This document shows, one piece after another, positions 1 through 7,878 of a stretch of DNA of 64,000 nucleotides. This stretch comes from Cognatiyoonia sp965661665. GTDB taxonomy: Bacteria > Pseudomonadota > Alphaproteobacteria > Rhodobacterales > Rhodobacteraceae. Under the pieces are notes generated by a model. That model did no database searches and was not told the DNA's origin. It saw only the letters and a program-made list of their open reading frames with translations. The stretch lies in the NCBI RefSeq assembly GCF_965661665.1, contig NZ_CBFIEO010000011.1:42432-106431 (forward strand), in the 5' to 3' direction. The translations under genes were made by a program, and so were the position numbers. Positions within the stretch are counted from its first letter, which is position 1; every line of letters starts with the position of its first letter.

Positions 1-219
1 AACAGCGGCGCCCATGCGAACCCCTGTTTCTCTGGCGATACAATCCGCGCGTGGTCTGAGGTGCTGGATTTGGTTGAGACGGATGCGCCGGGCGTTGGTG
101 CAGCGCGGCTGCGGCTGGTGGCGACCAAGGGCGCGGCGGGTGAATTGAAAGGCGACGACGGGAAGTATTTGCCCGATGTCCTGCTCGACCTTGATTACTG
201 GGTTTTGATGCCGCTTTAG
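1..219 (+). CDS. mch: Mesaconyl-C1-CoA hydratase (MaoC-like), C-terminal end only
   Basis: The reading frame is open from base 1 and ends in TAG at 217-219, giving the last 72 residues of a protein that begins outside the window. NSGAHANPCFSGDTI followed by AWSEVLD and the ending LDYWVLMP is what I recall of the C-terminal hot-dog half of Rhodobacteraceae beta-methylmalyl-CoA dehydratase (Mch), which interconverts beta-methylmalyl-CoA and mesaconyl-C1-CoA in the ethylmalonyl-CoA pathway. Two further genes of that pathway lie at 8.5-13.4 kb, which supports the call. A generic MaoC dehydratase is the alternative. Confidence 0.7.
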   Translation, partial: NSGAHANPCFSGDTIRAWSEVLDLVETDAPGVGAARLRLVATKGAAGELKGDDGKYLPDVLLDLDYWVLMPL

Positions 220-235
220 GCACTTGCTTTCGATT

Positions 236-266
236 TGTGATCACGCCAAAATTGCCTGTGATCACA
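236..266. promoter_or_regulatory. Tandem TGTGATCAC palindromes upstream of sdhC
   Basis: TGTGATCAC lies at 236-244 and TGTGATCACA, a perfect 10-base palindrome, at 257-266; their starts are 21 bases (two helical turns) apart. They sit in the 184-base gap between mch and sdhC. A third exact copy is upstream of sdhB (5299-5307). Seen: the sequence and spacing. Inferred: a dimeric regulator binding cooperatively at the sdh genes. The regulator is unknown; the site does not match FNR boxes (TTGAT-N4-ATCAA). Confidence 0.5.
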
Positions 267-403
267 TATCTGAGAAAAAGTGACGCAGATGGGGCTTTCT
301 GTCAAAAATTGACACAAGCTTGCGTGACTCCAGCGCGTGTTTGGTGCACATAGGCACGCAAGCAAAACGGCGTGTGTGCGTCGTACACCAATAGGGGAGT
401 GCT

Positions 404-793
404 ATGGCAGACGTCAACAGGGGGAACCGGCCCCTTTCTCCGTTCATGATTGGGCCTTACTACCGCCCACAAATGACATCGATGTCGTCGATTATGGTGC
501 GCATTACGGCGATTATCTCGCTAGGCGTCGCTGTGTTGATCGTCGCTTGGTTGGTTGCTGCGGCAACATCTGCTGATGCCTTTGCGATGGTGGACGGGCT
601 GCTGCGCGTGGTTCTGGGCGATGTGATCTTCCTCTTCGCGACTTGGGCGATTTGGTATCACTTGCTGGGCCGCCTGCGTCATGTGATCTGGGATCTGGGC
701 TATGGCATGGACGTCAAAACGGCCGAGGCGATGGGCCTGGTTATGTTCATTGGTGCGACGCTGCTCGCCATCCTTACTTTTATCGTCACCTAA
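404..793 (+). CDS. sdhC: Succinate dehydrogenase cytochrome b556 subunit
   Basis: Membrane anchor of complex II, with SdhD holding the b heme and the ubiquinone site in the inner membrane. The 129-residue product matches the usual SdhC length and has three hydrophobic segments (about 33-54, 68-86 and 107-128). The second ends in the heme-proximal signature H86-x6-H93 (YHLLGRLRHVIWDLG). ATG 404 follows GGGGAG at 395-400, a close but acceptable ribosome site. It is the first gene of sdhCDA; its TAA stop (791-793) is part of the sdhD ribosome site TAAGGAG. Confidence 0.95.
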   Translation: MADVNRGNRPLSPFMIGPYYRPQMTSMSSIMVRITAIISLGVAVLIVAWLVAAATSADAFAMVDGLLRVVLGDVIFLFATWAIWYHLLGRLRHVIWDLGYGMDVKTAEAMGLVMFIGATLLAILTFIVT

Positions 794-803
794 GGAGCGC
801 GCC

Positions 804-1175
804 ATGAGATTTATGACTGACCGTAAACGCGCGCAGGGCCTTGGGGCATCAGGGCATGGCACGCATCACCACTGGCAGATGTTTGTGACATCGGTTTTGC
901 TGTGTGCGCTTTTGCCGATTTTCATTTTCACTTTCGCCATCGGGTTTGGCGGTACGTATGAAGAGGTTCTGGCCTACTACAGCCGTCCGTTTCCCGCGAT
1001 CGTGACCGCGTTGACTCTTGTTGTTGGATTGATCCACCTGCTGGGTGAGGCGACTGAAGCCATCGAGGATTATATCGGCGGCCGCGCACGGCATCTGACG
1101 CTGATTGCCGTGAACGGGCTTTGCTACACATTGATCGCTGCCGGGCTTTTTGCCTTGGTCAAGCTTGCCCTTTGA
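804..1175 (+). CDS. sdhD: Succinate dehydrogenase membrane anchor subunit
   Basis: Second membrane anchor of complex II, 123 residues with three hydrophobic helices (about 24-48, 56-75 and 95-122), as usual for SdhD. ATG 804 is preferred over an upstream in-frame ATG at 702 because it follows AAGGAG (792-797) directly behind the sdhC stop and gives the family length. The acidic stretch HLLGEATEAIEDYI after helix two is typical of alphaproteobacterial SdhD. The gene is 23 bases upstream of sdhA and clearly cotranscribed with it. Confidence 0.9.
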   Translation: MRFMTDRKRAQGLGASGHGTHHHWQMFVTSVLLCALLPIFIFTFAIGFGGTYEEVLAYYSRPFPAIVTALTLVVGLIHLLGEATEAIEDYIGGRARHLTLIAVNGLCYTLIAAGLFALVKLAL

Positions 1176-1198
1176 TTTCCGCTGCAAGGAACATCTGA

Positions 1199-3007
1199 AT
1201 GACAAAAGCATATGAATACGAGACGCATGAGTATGACGTCGTTGTCGTAGGTGCCGGTGGTGCGGGTTTGCGCGCCACGCTGGGCATGGCGGAGCAGGGG
1301 CTGCGCACGGCCTGTATCTCCAAAGTGTTCCCGACACGCTCCCACACGGTTGCCGCACAAGGCGGTATCGCGGCGTCCTTGGGCAACATGGGCCCCGACA
1401 GTTGGCAGTGGCACATGTATGACACTGTGAAGGGCTCTGACTGGTTGGGCGACACGGACGCGATGGAATACCTCGCCCGTGAAGCGCCAAAGGCTGTCTA
1501 TGAATTGGAGCATTACGGCGTTCCCTTCTCCCGCACGGAAGAGGGCAACATCTACCAGCGACCTTTTGGCGGTCACACCACTGAGTTCGGTGAAGGCCCA
1601 CCTGTGCAGCGGACCTGTGCCGCGGCGGACCGGACGGGCCACGCGATACTGCACACGCTTTATGGGCAGTCTGTGAAGCAGCAGGCCGAGTTTTTTATCG
1701 AGTATTTTGCGACCGATCTGATCATGTCCGATGATGGTCAGTGTCAAGGTGTTGTTGCGTGGAAGCTTGATGACGGCACCATGCATGTCTTTAACGCCAA
1801 GACGACCGTTTTGGCCACAGGCGGTTATGGCCGTGCCTATTTCTCCGCCACGTCTGCACACACTTGCACCGGCGACGGTGGCGGGATGGTCGCGCGTCAG
1901 GGTCTGCCTTTGCAGGATATGGAATTCGTTCAGTTCCATCCAACAGGGATCTACGGCGCGGGCTGTTTGATTACTGAGGGTGCGCGTGGCGAAGGCGGAT
2001 ACCTCACCAACTCAGAAGGTGAGCGGTTTATGGAGCGGTATGCGCCGACCTATAAAGACCTTGCCTCCCGCGATGTGGTGTCGCGCTGCATGACAATGGA
2101 AATCCGTGAAGGGCGCGGTGTCGGTGCCGATGGCGATCACATCCACCTCCATCTCAACCACTTGCCGCCAGAGACGCTTGATCTACGGTTGCCGGGCATT
2201 TCGGAAAGCGCGCGCATCTTTGCGGGTGTCGATCTGACGAAAGAGCCAATCCCTGTATTGCCGACCGTGCATTACAATATGGGCGGCATTCCAACGAACT
2301 ATTGGGGTGAGGTGTTGAACCCGAACTCCAAGGATGAGGATGCGATTGTTCCTGGCTTGATGGCGGTTGGTGAGGCTGGCTGTGCCTCCGTCCACGGGGC
2401 GAACCGTTTGGGGTCAAACTCCCTCATCGACCTCGTGGTCTTTGGCCGTGCGGCCGCGATTAAAGCTGGCGAAGTAGTTGATGCGGACGCACCGAACCCA
2501 ACCCTAAACCAAGCGTCTGTCGACGCGGCGTTCGACCGGTTTGATAACACGCGCTATGCGAAGGGTGATATCTCCACCGCTGAGCTGCGCCTGTCGATGC
2601 AAAAGGCAATGCAGAAAGACGCGGCGGTGTTCCGGACGGATAAGACGCTCGCCGAAGGTGTCAAAGAGATGAACAAGATCGCGGATCAGATGCCGCAGAT
2701 AAAAGTCACAGATCGGTCGATGGTATGGAACTCCGACTTGATGGAGACGCTTGAACTGGGCAACCTGATGCCCAACGCGTTGGCCACTATTGTTGGTGCT
2801 GAAGCGCGGAAGGAAAGCCGCGGCGCGCATGCGCATGAGGACTATCCCGAGCGGGATGATGAGAACTGGCGTAAGCATTCGCTTATCTGGTTCAAAGGCA
2901 ACAAATCAAAAATCGGATACCGCGGCGTTCACCTGAACCCACTTACCAGCCATAATGAGGGGGGTATCGATCTTAAAAAGATCGCACCTAAGGCGAGGGT
3001 ATATTGA
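1199..3007 (+). CDS. sdhA: Succinate dehydrogenase flavoprotein subunit
   Basis: Oxidises succinate to fumarate and passes electrons to SdhB; it lies on the cytoplasmic face of complex II. The 602-residue product has the FAD fold at 18-23 (GAGGAG), the covalent flavin histidine H49 in FPTRSHTVAAQGG, the substrate loop HTTEFGEG, and the GGYGRAY and GANRLGSNS segments. Length and motifs are complete. The stop TGA (3005-3007) shares its last base with the ATG of the next gene. The sdhB gene does not follow directly: 2.4 kb of other genes intervene. Confidence 0.97.
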   Translation: MTKAYEYETHEYDVVVVGAGGAGLRATLGMAEQGLRTACISKVFPTRSHTVAAQGGIAASLGNMGPDSWQWHMYDTVKGSDWLGDTDAMEYLAREAPKAVYELEHYGVPFSRTEEGNIYQRPFGGHTTEFGEGPPVQRTCAAADRTGHAILHTLYGQSVKQQAEFFIEYFATDLIMSDDGQCQGVVAWKLDDGTMHVFNAKTTVLATGGYGRAYFSATSAHTCTGDGGGMVARQGLPLQDMEFVQFHPTGIYGAGCLITEGARGEGGYLTNSEGERFMERYAPTYKDLASRDVVSRCMTMEIREGRGVGADGDHIHLHLNHLPPETLDLRLPGISESARIFAGVDLTKEPIPVLPTVHYNMGGIPTNYWGEVLNPNSKDEDAIVPGLMAVGEAGCASVHGANRLGSNSLIDLVVFGRAAAIKAGEVVDADAPNPTLNQASVDAAFDRFDNTRYAKGDISTAELRLSMQKAMQKDAAVFRTDKTLAEGVKEMNKIADQMPQIKVTDRSMVWNSDLMETLELGNLMPNALATIVGAEARKESRGAHAHEDYPERDDENWRKHSLIWFKGNKSKIGYRGVHLNPLTSHNEGGIDLKKIAPKARVY

Positions 3008-3438
3008 TGTGCGGCATTATTTTGATGGGATGTGCAACCTTGGCGCTGGGTGGCTGCAATTTGGGCAGCTTGACCCCAGTGAACGCCACATTTGAGGAGC
3101 AGAGGATACTGATCCCCCAATGTGCGCGAGAGATTGGGGTCCCGTCGGATAGTGCTTTTGTTGTTGAAGAGACCAACGTTGCAGGTGGTGTGGACCTGAC
3201 CGTTCAAGCGGGACTAAACGTGAGCCAAGACATGGCAAACAAGGTCAATGCCTGTAAGAACGACAAGCTGTTGTCGCTGGCCACGGGCAAGATTGAGAGC
3301 ATAGACGCCGCGGCACAGTTTACCTCGGTCGGGTATCGCCGACCGAACAGCCTGATGGTGCCGCAGCCGTCCGGCCAATTTTGCCCAGTGGGTCGCGCGG
3401 TGATGTTTGCGGGCAGCTCTTACTGTTTGAAGAACTGA
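3007..3438 (+). CDS. Small secreted lipoprotein of unknown function
   Basis: 143 residues beginning with a short hydrophobic stretch and a possible lipobox (LALGGC, Cys near residue 17), so probably exported and lipidated. The rest is not recognised; four further cysteines (CAREIG, NACK, GQFCPVG, SSYCLKN) suggest disulfides outside the cytoplasm. The ATG overlaps the sdhA stop by one base (TGATG), so it is translationally coupled to sdhA. The next gene repeats the same TGATG coupling. A role with complex II is possible only from position; nothing in the sequence shows it. Confidence 0.7.
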   Translation: MCGIILMGCATLALGGCNLGSLTPVNATFEEQRILIPQCAREIGVPSDSAFVVEETNVAGGVDLTVQAGLNVSQDMANKVNACKNDKLLSLATGKIESIDAAAQFTSVGYRRPNSLMVPQPSGQFCPVGRAVMFAGSSYCLKN

Positions 3439-3722
3439 TGCGTTGGTTCGCGGTTCTTGCAGCGATGGCGGTGACAGCCTGCACACTGATTGACCCCAAC
3501 CACGCGGCGGACCGGTGTGAAGAGCGGGCGCGCGCCGCTCAAGGCCCTGAAGCATGGGTTGAGATTGGCGCAAACAGTTCGTCAGGCACCTTTGCCAGTG
3601 GCAATATTAGCGTCAGCAGCGATTTCTTGCGCGGCCTTGACCCTGTCGCAGTCTATGAGCGATGCGTGTTCGAGCTTACCGGCGAACTCCCCATCCGACC
3701 GCCTGTGCTGCGGGATCTTTAG
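3438..3722 (+). CDS. Small lipoprotein of unknown function
   Basis: 94 residues with a signal peptide MRWFAVLAAMAVTAC; VTAC is an acceptable lipobox with Cys 15 as the lipidated residue. The mature part is hydrophilic, with two more cysteines (DRCEER, YERCVFEL). I do not recognise a family. The start ATG 3438 shares one base with the stop of the preceding gene (TGATG), so the pair is coupled to each other and to sdhA. An upstream in-frame start at 3381 would run through the neighbour and lose the signal peptide. Confidence 0.7.
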   Translation: MRWFAVLAAMAVTACTLIDPNHAADRCEERARAAQGPEAWVEIGANSSSGTFASGNISVSSDFLRGLDPVAVYERCVFELTGELPIRPPVLRDL

Positions 3723-3736
3723 GCGGGCGCACTTGA

Positions 3737-4350
3737 ATGCCGATATACAAGACTGATGTCGGCCTAATTTATTTTTCACATGTTCCGAAATGTGCGGGCA
3801 CTTCGGTTACAGAGTACCTTTAAGCGCGATTTGGAGCGCCTGCGTTTGAGGATTGGGCATATTTCAGGGATGCCGCTGCTCACCCGTGGACCCACACGTC
3901 CCACCAACACGTGACGATAGAAGCGCGGGATCGGCTTTTCCCTCCTTCCTTCTTTGATTTTGAGTTTGCAGTCGTGCGCAATCCGATCAAGCGGCTAGCA
4001 AGTGTTTATGGATTCCAAAAGCAAAACCAAAAGACGATTGGGCATCTTACGTCATTTAGCGGCTGGTTGAAACGGTTGCCCAAGGTTCTTGAAGATGCGC
4101 CATACACTTTTGATGGCCATGCTCTACCGAAAATTAAGTTCGATTCAGACGAAGTGACCGTGTTTCGTCTGGAAGACGGCTTGGAAGCGGTTGAGCATTG
4201 TTTGGACGACAGTTTTGGGGTGTACGCAGGAATGCTCGATTTTTGGGGCATGCCAAGAAAGCGAAGAAGTCCGTTCGGGTTTCAGCAAGCGATGAAGCCT
4301 TGATCCGTGAGATTTATCGGGCTGATTTCGAACGATTTGGCTATGATTGA
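3737..4350 (+). pseudogene. Sulfotransferase-family gene with a nonsense codon and a frameshift
   Basis: From ATG 3737 the frame encodes a sulfotransferase: the PAPS 5'-phosphosulfate loop HVPKCAGTSV (residues 15-24) and, later, the 3'-phosphate motif AVVRNPIKRLASVY. The frame is broken by TAA at 3821-3823 (codon 29), after which homology-like sequence resumes at once (FGAPAFEDWAYF, TSHQHVT). A second lesion is at the T5 run 4240-4244: adding one T restores DFLGHAKKAKKS and a natural end, FERFGYD, with TGA at 4348-4350. Such enzymes sulfate surface glycans, which fits the glycosyltransferase next door. The stretch looks less GC-rich than its surroundings. Sequencing error could explain the run but hardly the TAA. 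Confidence 0.8.
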
Positions 4351-5275
4351 CCGGAGACGACCGGTGCGATTGCAGCTTCCTTGCCCGCCACCGTCAGAGA
4401 AGGGCGCACGGGGTGATTTCTATTTCGGTCCGTCTCTTGCCGCTGCGTTAGAGCGTCAGGACCATCCAGCATACCTGAGTTTTCAAAGGCGTGGTGACAG
4501 TTTGATCGAGCGGTTGGCGCATTTTCGACGAGTGCGCAGCGAATCCTTTCCCGATGACTGTATTGACCTGATCTTGCGTGGAAAGAGATATGCGCGGCCC
4601 AAATCGGACCGGTCTGCGCTTATGTGGTTGATTTCGCAAAGCGACACTTTTGGAGAGCGGGAGACGAAGCAGTACGTCCATATTTTTATGGCATCTGAGA
4701 AATCCCTACCGCTCGTTCGGTCCATGAACAGTGCGGCGGAGCTTTTATTGCAAGGCACGGATCCGGCGCATTTCTATCCCACGGACGAACTATCTGAGCC
4801 ATTTGTCGTATTTGTTGGGAACCGAAAAAAGACGGAGCCTCGCCCTATAGTGAAAGCAAGCGTTAGTGCAGGATTCGACGTCAAAGTTCGGCGGCAAAAT
4901 TGGGACAAGGTGGCCGGCGTCAACTATATGGGGCGTCATGTTCCGAACAGTGAACTGCGGTCAGTCTATGGGGCGGCTGGGGTGGTTTTGAATGACCACT
5001 GTGCGGGGATGCGGGAGCATCACTTTGCATCAAACCGCGTGTTCGACGTGCTAGCGACGGGTCGTCCGGTCGTAACGGAACAGATGAACGGCATTCCAGA
5101 TGAATTGCATGGCGGCATCTACATGTATGACCGCCAACTTGATATTGGCAACGCGGTGCAAAAGGCTATCGGCGCGGACAAAAGGGAATTGCATAGGATT
5201 TCTCAGATCGTTCGCGAGCGGCACATTTTTGACAATCGTGCGCGCGTCATATCAGATGTAATCACAAAAATCTGA
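4343..5275 (+). CDS. CgeB-like glycosyltransferase
   Basis: 310 residues. The C-terminal third (PNSELRSVYGAAGVVLND, then ASNRVFDVLATGRPVVTE) is the nucleotide-sugar binding half typical of the YkvP/CgeB-type family-1 glycosyltransferases (PF13524); the N-terminal half is divergent. ATG 4343 overlaps the restored stop of the sulfotransferase pseudogene by eight bases, implying the two were once coupled and acted on the same glycan; an in-frame start at 4307 is possible. No membrane segment is visible. The acceptor is unknown. Codon choice and base composition look unlike the sdh genes around it, so recent acquisition is likely. Confidence 0.7.
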   Translation: MIDRRRPVRLQLPCPPPSEKGARGDFYFGPSLAAALERQDHPAYLSFQRRGDSLIERLAHFRRVRSESFPDDCIDLILRGKRYARPKSDRSALMWLISQSDTFGERETKQYVHIFMASEKSLPLVRSMNSAAELLLQGTDPAHFYPTDELSEPFVVFVGNRKKTEPRPIVKASVSAGFDVKVRRQNWDKVAGVNYMGRHVPNSELRSVYGAAGVVLNDHCAGMREHHFASNRVFDVLATGRPVVTEQMNGIPDELHGGIYMYDRQLDIGNAVQKAIGADKRELHRISQIVRERHIFDNRARVISDVITKI

Positions 5276-5298
5276 AATGTGCGCACGTCATTCACAAT

Positions 5299-5307
5299 TG
5301 TGATCAC
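5299..5307. promoter_or_regulatory. Third TGTGATCAC palindrome, upstream of sdhB
   Basis: An exact copy of the palindrome found twice before sdhC, here about 100 bases before the sdhB ATG in the 132-base gap after the glycosyltransferase gene. It overlaps a second palindrome, CACAATTGTG (5294-5303). It suggests that sdhB, now cut off from sdhCDA by 2.4 kb, is still under the same control. Inference only. Confidence 0.45.
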
Positions 5308-5407
5308 TGGATGCAAAAACCTGCGCAAGCGCGGCATTTTGAACGGGAATTTTGCTTGGATTGCCCCCTGAATCAAAGTAGGTTCCGCGTAAGCATTAGG
5401 TGAGACC

Positions 5408-6187
5408 ATGGTTCAATTCACACTACCCAAAAACTCTCGCATGGTGGTTGGCAAAACATGGCCAAAACCAGAGGGCGCGACCAATTTGCGGACGGTGAAG
5501 ATTTATCGTTGGAGCCCTGACGACGATACGAACCCTCGTGTTGATACATACTTCGTCGACATGGACACCTGCGGTCCGATGATTTTGGACGCACTTATCA
5601 AGATCAAGAACGAAATTGACCCGACGCTGACCTTCCGCCGGTCCTGCCGTGAGGGGATTTGTGGGTCTTGCGCGATGAACATCGACGGGATCAACACCCT
5701 GGCCTGTATCTACGGCATCGATGAGGTGAAGGGTGATATCAAGATCAACCCTCTGCCGCATATGCCTGTCATCAAGGACTTGATACCTGATCTGACGCAT
5801 TTCTATGCGCAGCACGCCTCCATTATGCCGTGGCTTGAGACCAACTCGAACACGCCTGCGAAGGAATGGAAGCAGTCGGTTGAAGATCGGGAAAAGCTGG
5901 ATGGCGGCTATGAGTGTGTGATGTGCGCGTGCTGTTCCACATCTTGCCCGTCCTATTGGTGGAATGGCGACAAATACCTTGGGCCAGCGGCCCTTTTGGC
6001 GGCGCATCGCTGGTTGGTTGACAGCCGCGATGAGGCGACGGGGGAGCGGTTGGATAACCTTGAAGATCCGTTCAAGCTATACCGTTGTCACACCATCATG
6101 AACTGCGCCAAGACCTGCCCGAAGGGATTAAACCCAGCAAAGGCGATCTCTGAGATCAAGGCGATGATGGTGGAGCGGATGGTTTAA
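5408..6187 (+). CDS. sdhB: Succinate dehydrogenase iron-sulfur subunit
   Basis: Electron-transfer subunit of complex II carrying [2Fe-2S], [4Fe-4S] and [3Fe-4S] clusters between the SdhA flavin and ubiquinone. All cluster ligands are present: SCREGICGSC plus LAC for the plant-type cluster, CVMCACCSTSCP, and CHTIMNCAKTCPKG. 259 residues is the normal length. ATG 5408 is preceded by AGGTGAG. The gene has its own upstream region with a TGTGATCAC site, so it is probably transcribed independently of sdhCDA as well as by readthrough. Confidence 0.97.
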   Translation: MVQFTLPKNSRMVVGKTWPKPEGATNLRTVKIYRWSPDDDTNPRVDTYFVDMDTCGPMILDALIKIKNEIDPTLTFRRSCREGICGSCAMNIDGINTLACIYGIDEVKGDIKINPLPHMPVIKDLIPDLTHFYAQHASIMPWLETNSNTPAKEWKQSVEDREKLDGGYECVMCACCSTSCPSYWWNGDKYLGPAALLAAHRWLVDSRDEATGERLDNLEDPFKLYRCHTIMNCAKTCPKGLNPAKAISEIKAMMVERMV

Positions 6188-6248
6188 GGCTTTTCAGACG
6201 CCGAAACTTCCCCCAGAGTTTGCACATCCTTTAAGTGCGTGATGTGCG

Positions 6249-7094
6249 ATGACTGGTCTGAACCCCCCGAATGATGCTGACGCGCGGCGGTCTGTGCCGC
6301 CTGTGATTTGTTATCCGACGGAAACCCTCCCGGAGCCGGATATGGCTATGTATGCGCGGTTTCGTGAGCGGTTGGCGACGCTGGATCAAGCAACCTCTGC
6401 GCCGCGTGAGGCAGCGGCGATCCGTGTGCCTGCTGGGCATTTCTTGCGGATCAAAAGTGTGGAAGGGCCACAGGTTGGCGATTTGAACCTGTTCAACGCC
6501 AACAATCTGAATGAGCGGTTTTATTCTGGAAAGACCCGCGCACTGCACGGCACGCACATTACCACGGGGGAGCGGATGTGGTCGTCTTTCCCGTATTTGC
6601 GCCCGATGGCGACCGTTACCGATGATACGCTGGGGTGGTACGGGATGGATACGTTTGGGGGCAGTGTGCACGACGTGATTGGGACACGCTGTGATCCCTA
6701 TACCGGCAACCTGTTGTCGGGCACGCTGTATCACCATTGCTGCCACTCCAACCTGACGCGGGCCTTGGCAGAGAGTGAGGGGCTATCGCTCACGGAGGCG
6801 GAGGCGCTGGTGCATGACGTGCTCAATGTTTTTATGTGCACGGGGTTCACGCGGGACACGGGCCAATATTTCATGAAGGCCAGCCCCGTGCGGCCAGGCG
6901 ATTATCTGGAGCTTTTTGCGGAGATTGATTTGCTTGCCGTGCTAAGCGCTTGTCCCGGTGGCGATTGCAGCACGACCCATTCAAGCGATGTCGCAAAATG
7001 CTATCCGTTGGAGATGGAGGTGTTGAAACCTGTGACCACCGACGGTTGGACGCCGCCGCCGGTGAATGGCTATGACGGGACGCACGGGACCTAG
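6249..7094 (+). CDS. DUF1989 (urea carboxylase-associated) family protein
   Basis: 281 residues belonging to DUF1989, a family usually met next to urea carboxylase, allophanate hydrolase or purine genes. Family features seen are VPAGHFLRIKSVEGPQVGDLNLFN, a histidine/cysteine cluster YHHCCHSN likely to bind metal, and CPGGDCS. No signal peptide. The reaction is not established; a role in urea- or guanidine-type nitrogen metabolism is inferred from family context. The neighbour deoD and two purine-type transporters fit nucleobase nitrogen use. Its stop overlaps the convergent deoD stop by four bases (CTAG). Confidence 0.75.
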   Translation: MTGLNPPNDADARRSVPPVICYPTETLPEPDMAMYARFRERLATLDQATSAPREAAAIRVPAGHFLRIKSVEGPQVGDLNLFNANNLNERFYSGKTRALHGTHITTGERMWSSFPYLRPMATVTDDTLGWYGMDTFGGSVHDVIGTRCDPYTGNLLSGTLYHHCCHSNLTRALAESEGLSLTEAEALVHDVLNVFMCTGFTRDTGQYFMKASPVRPGDYLELFAEIDLLAVLSACPGGDCSTTHSSDVAKCYPLEMEVLKPVTTDGWTPPPVNGYDGTHGT

Positions 7095-7795
7095 GCGAAG
7101 GCCGCTTCCAACGCGATTTCTACCATATCCCCGAAGGAGCGTTCGCGGTCCTTGGATGGTAGGGCTTCGTGCGTTAGAAGATGGTCGCTGACGGTGAGCA
7201 CGGCAAGGGCGCGGCGGTTGTAGCGGGCGGCGAGGTTGTAAAGCTCCGCACATTCCATTTCGACGGCAAGGATGCCGTGGCGTGTCATTTGTTCGTTGAG
7301 GTCAGGGCGTTCGTCATAAAACACATCGGCAGAATAGATGCCGCCGACGTGGACTGGGGAAGGTTTTTTTTCAGCTGCATGGAAGGCTTTGTGCAGAAGG
7401 TCAAAGTCAGCGGAGGGGGCGAAGTTTAGTTCCTTGAACATGCCGATGGAGGGTGTGGAAAGTGTGGAGGATGTGGTGGCCAAGATCACATCGCGGATTT
7501 TGACCTTTTCCTGCATGGCGCCGCAGGATCCGATGCGGATGAGCGTTTTGGCGTCATAATCCTTGATCAATTCGTTCACGTAGATCGACAGCGACGGCAT
7601 CCCCATGCCGGAGCCTTGGATCGTGACGTGATTGCCGTTCCATGTGCCGGTGAAGCCCAACATGCCACGCACTTCGTTGATGCATTTAACGTCCTTAAGA
7701 AACGTCTCTGCCGCCCATTTCGCGCGGTAGGGGTCGCCAGGGAGCAAGACAGTCTCTGCGATTTCGTCGGGTTTGGCGCCGATATGAATGCTCAT
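7091..7795 (-). CDS. deoD: Purine-nucleoside phosphorylase, DeoD type
   Basis: Cleaves purine (deoxy)nucleosides with phosphate to base and (deoxy)ribose-1-phosphate. 234 residues, the normal length for the hexameric DeoD type. Seen: phosphate-site LPGDPYRAKWAAETFL, RGMLGFTGTWNG, GSGMGMPSLSIY, RIGSCGA, the substrate loop AVEMECAELY and the catalytic aspartate in VSDHLLTHE. ATG 7795 (MSIHIGAK) is chosen over an in-frame start at 7831 because it gives the family N terminus. It supplies purine bases to the same pool as the xdhABC operon at 56-60 kb. Confidence 0.95.
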   Translation of the reverse strand: MSIHIGAKPDEIAETVLLPGDPYRAKWAAETFLKDVKCINEVRGMLGFTGTWNGNHVTIQGSGMGMPSLSIYVNELIKDYDAKTLIRIGSCGAMQEKVKIRDVILATTSSTLSTPSIGMFKELNFAPSADFDLLHKAFHAAEKKPSPVHVGGIYSADVFYDERPDLNEQMTRHGILAVEMECAELYNLAARYNRRALAVLTVSDHLLTHEALPSKDRERSFGDMVEIALEAAFA

Positions 7796-7878
7796 CTTGC
7801 TTTTCCTTGTGCATGGGGCGTTTGCACGCAAATGTCACTCAATTGCTGCGCTTTGGCAATCGGGCAGAGGGATCATTG

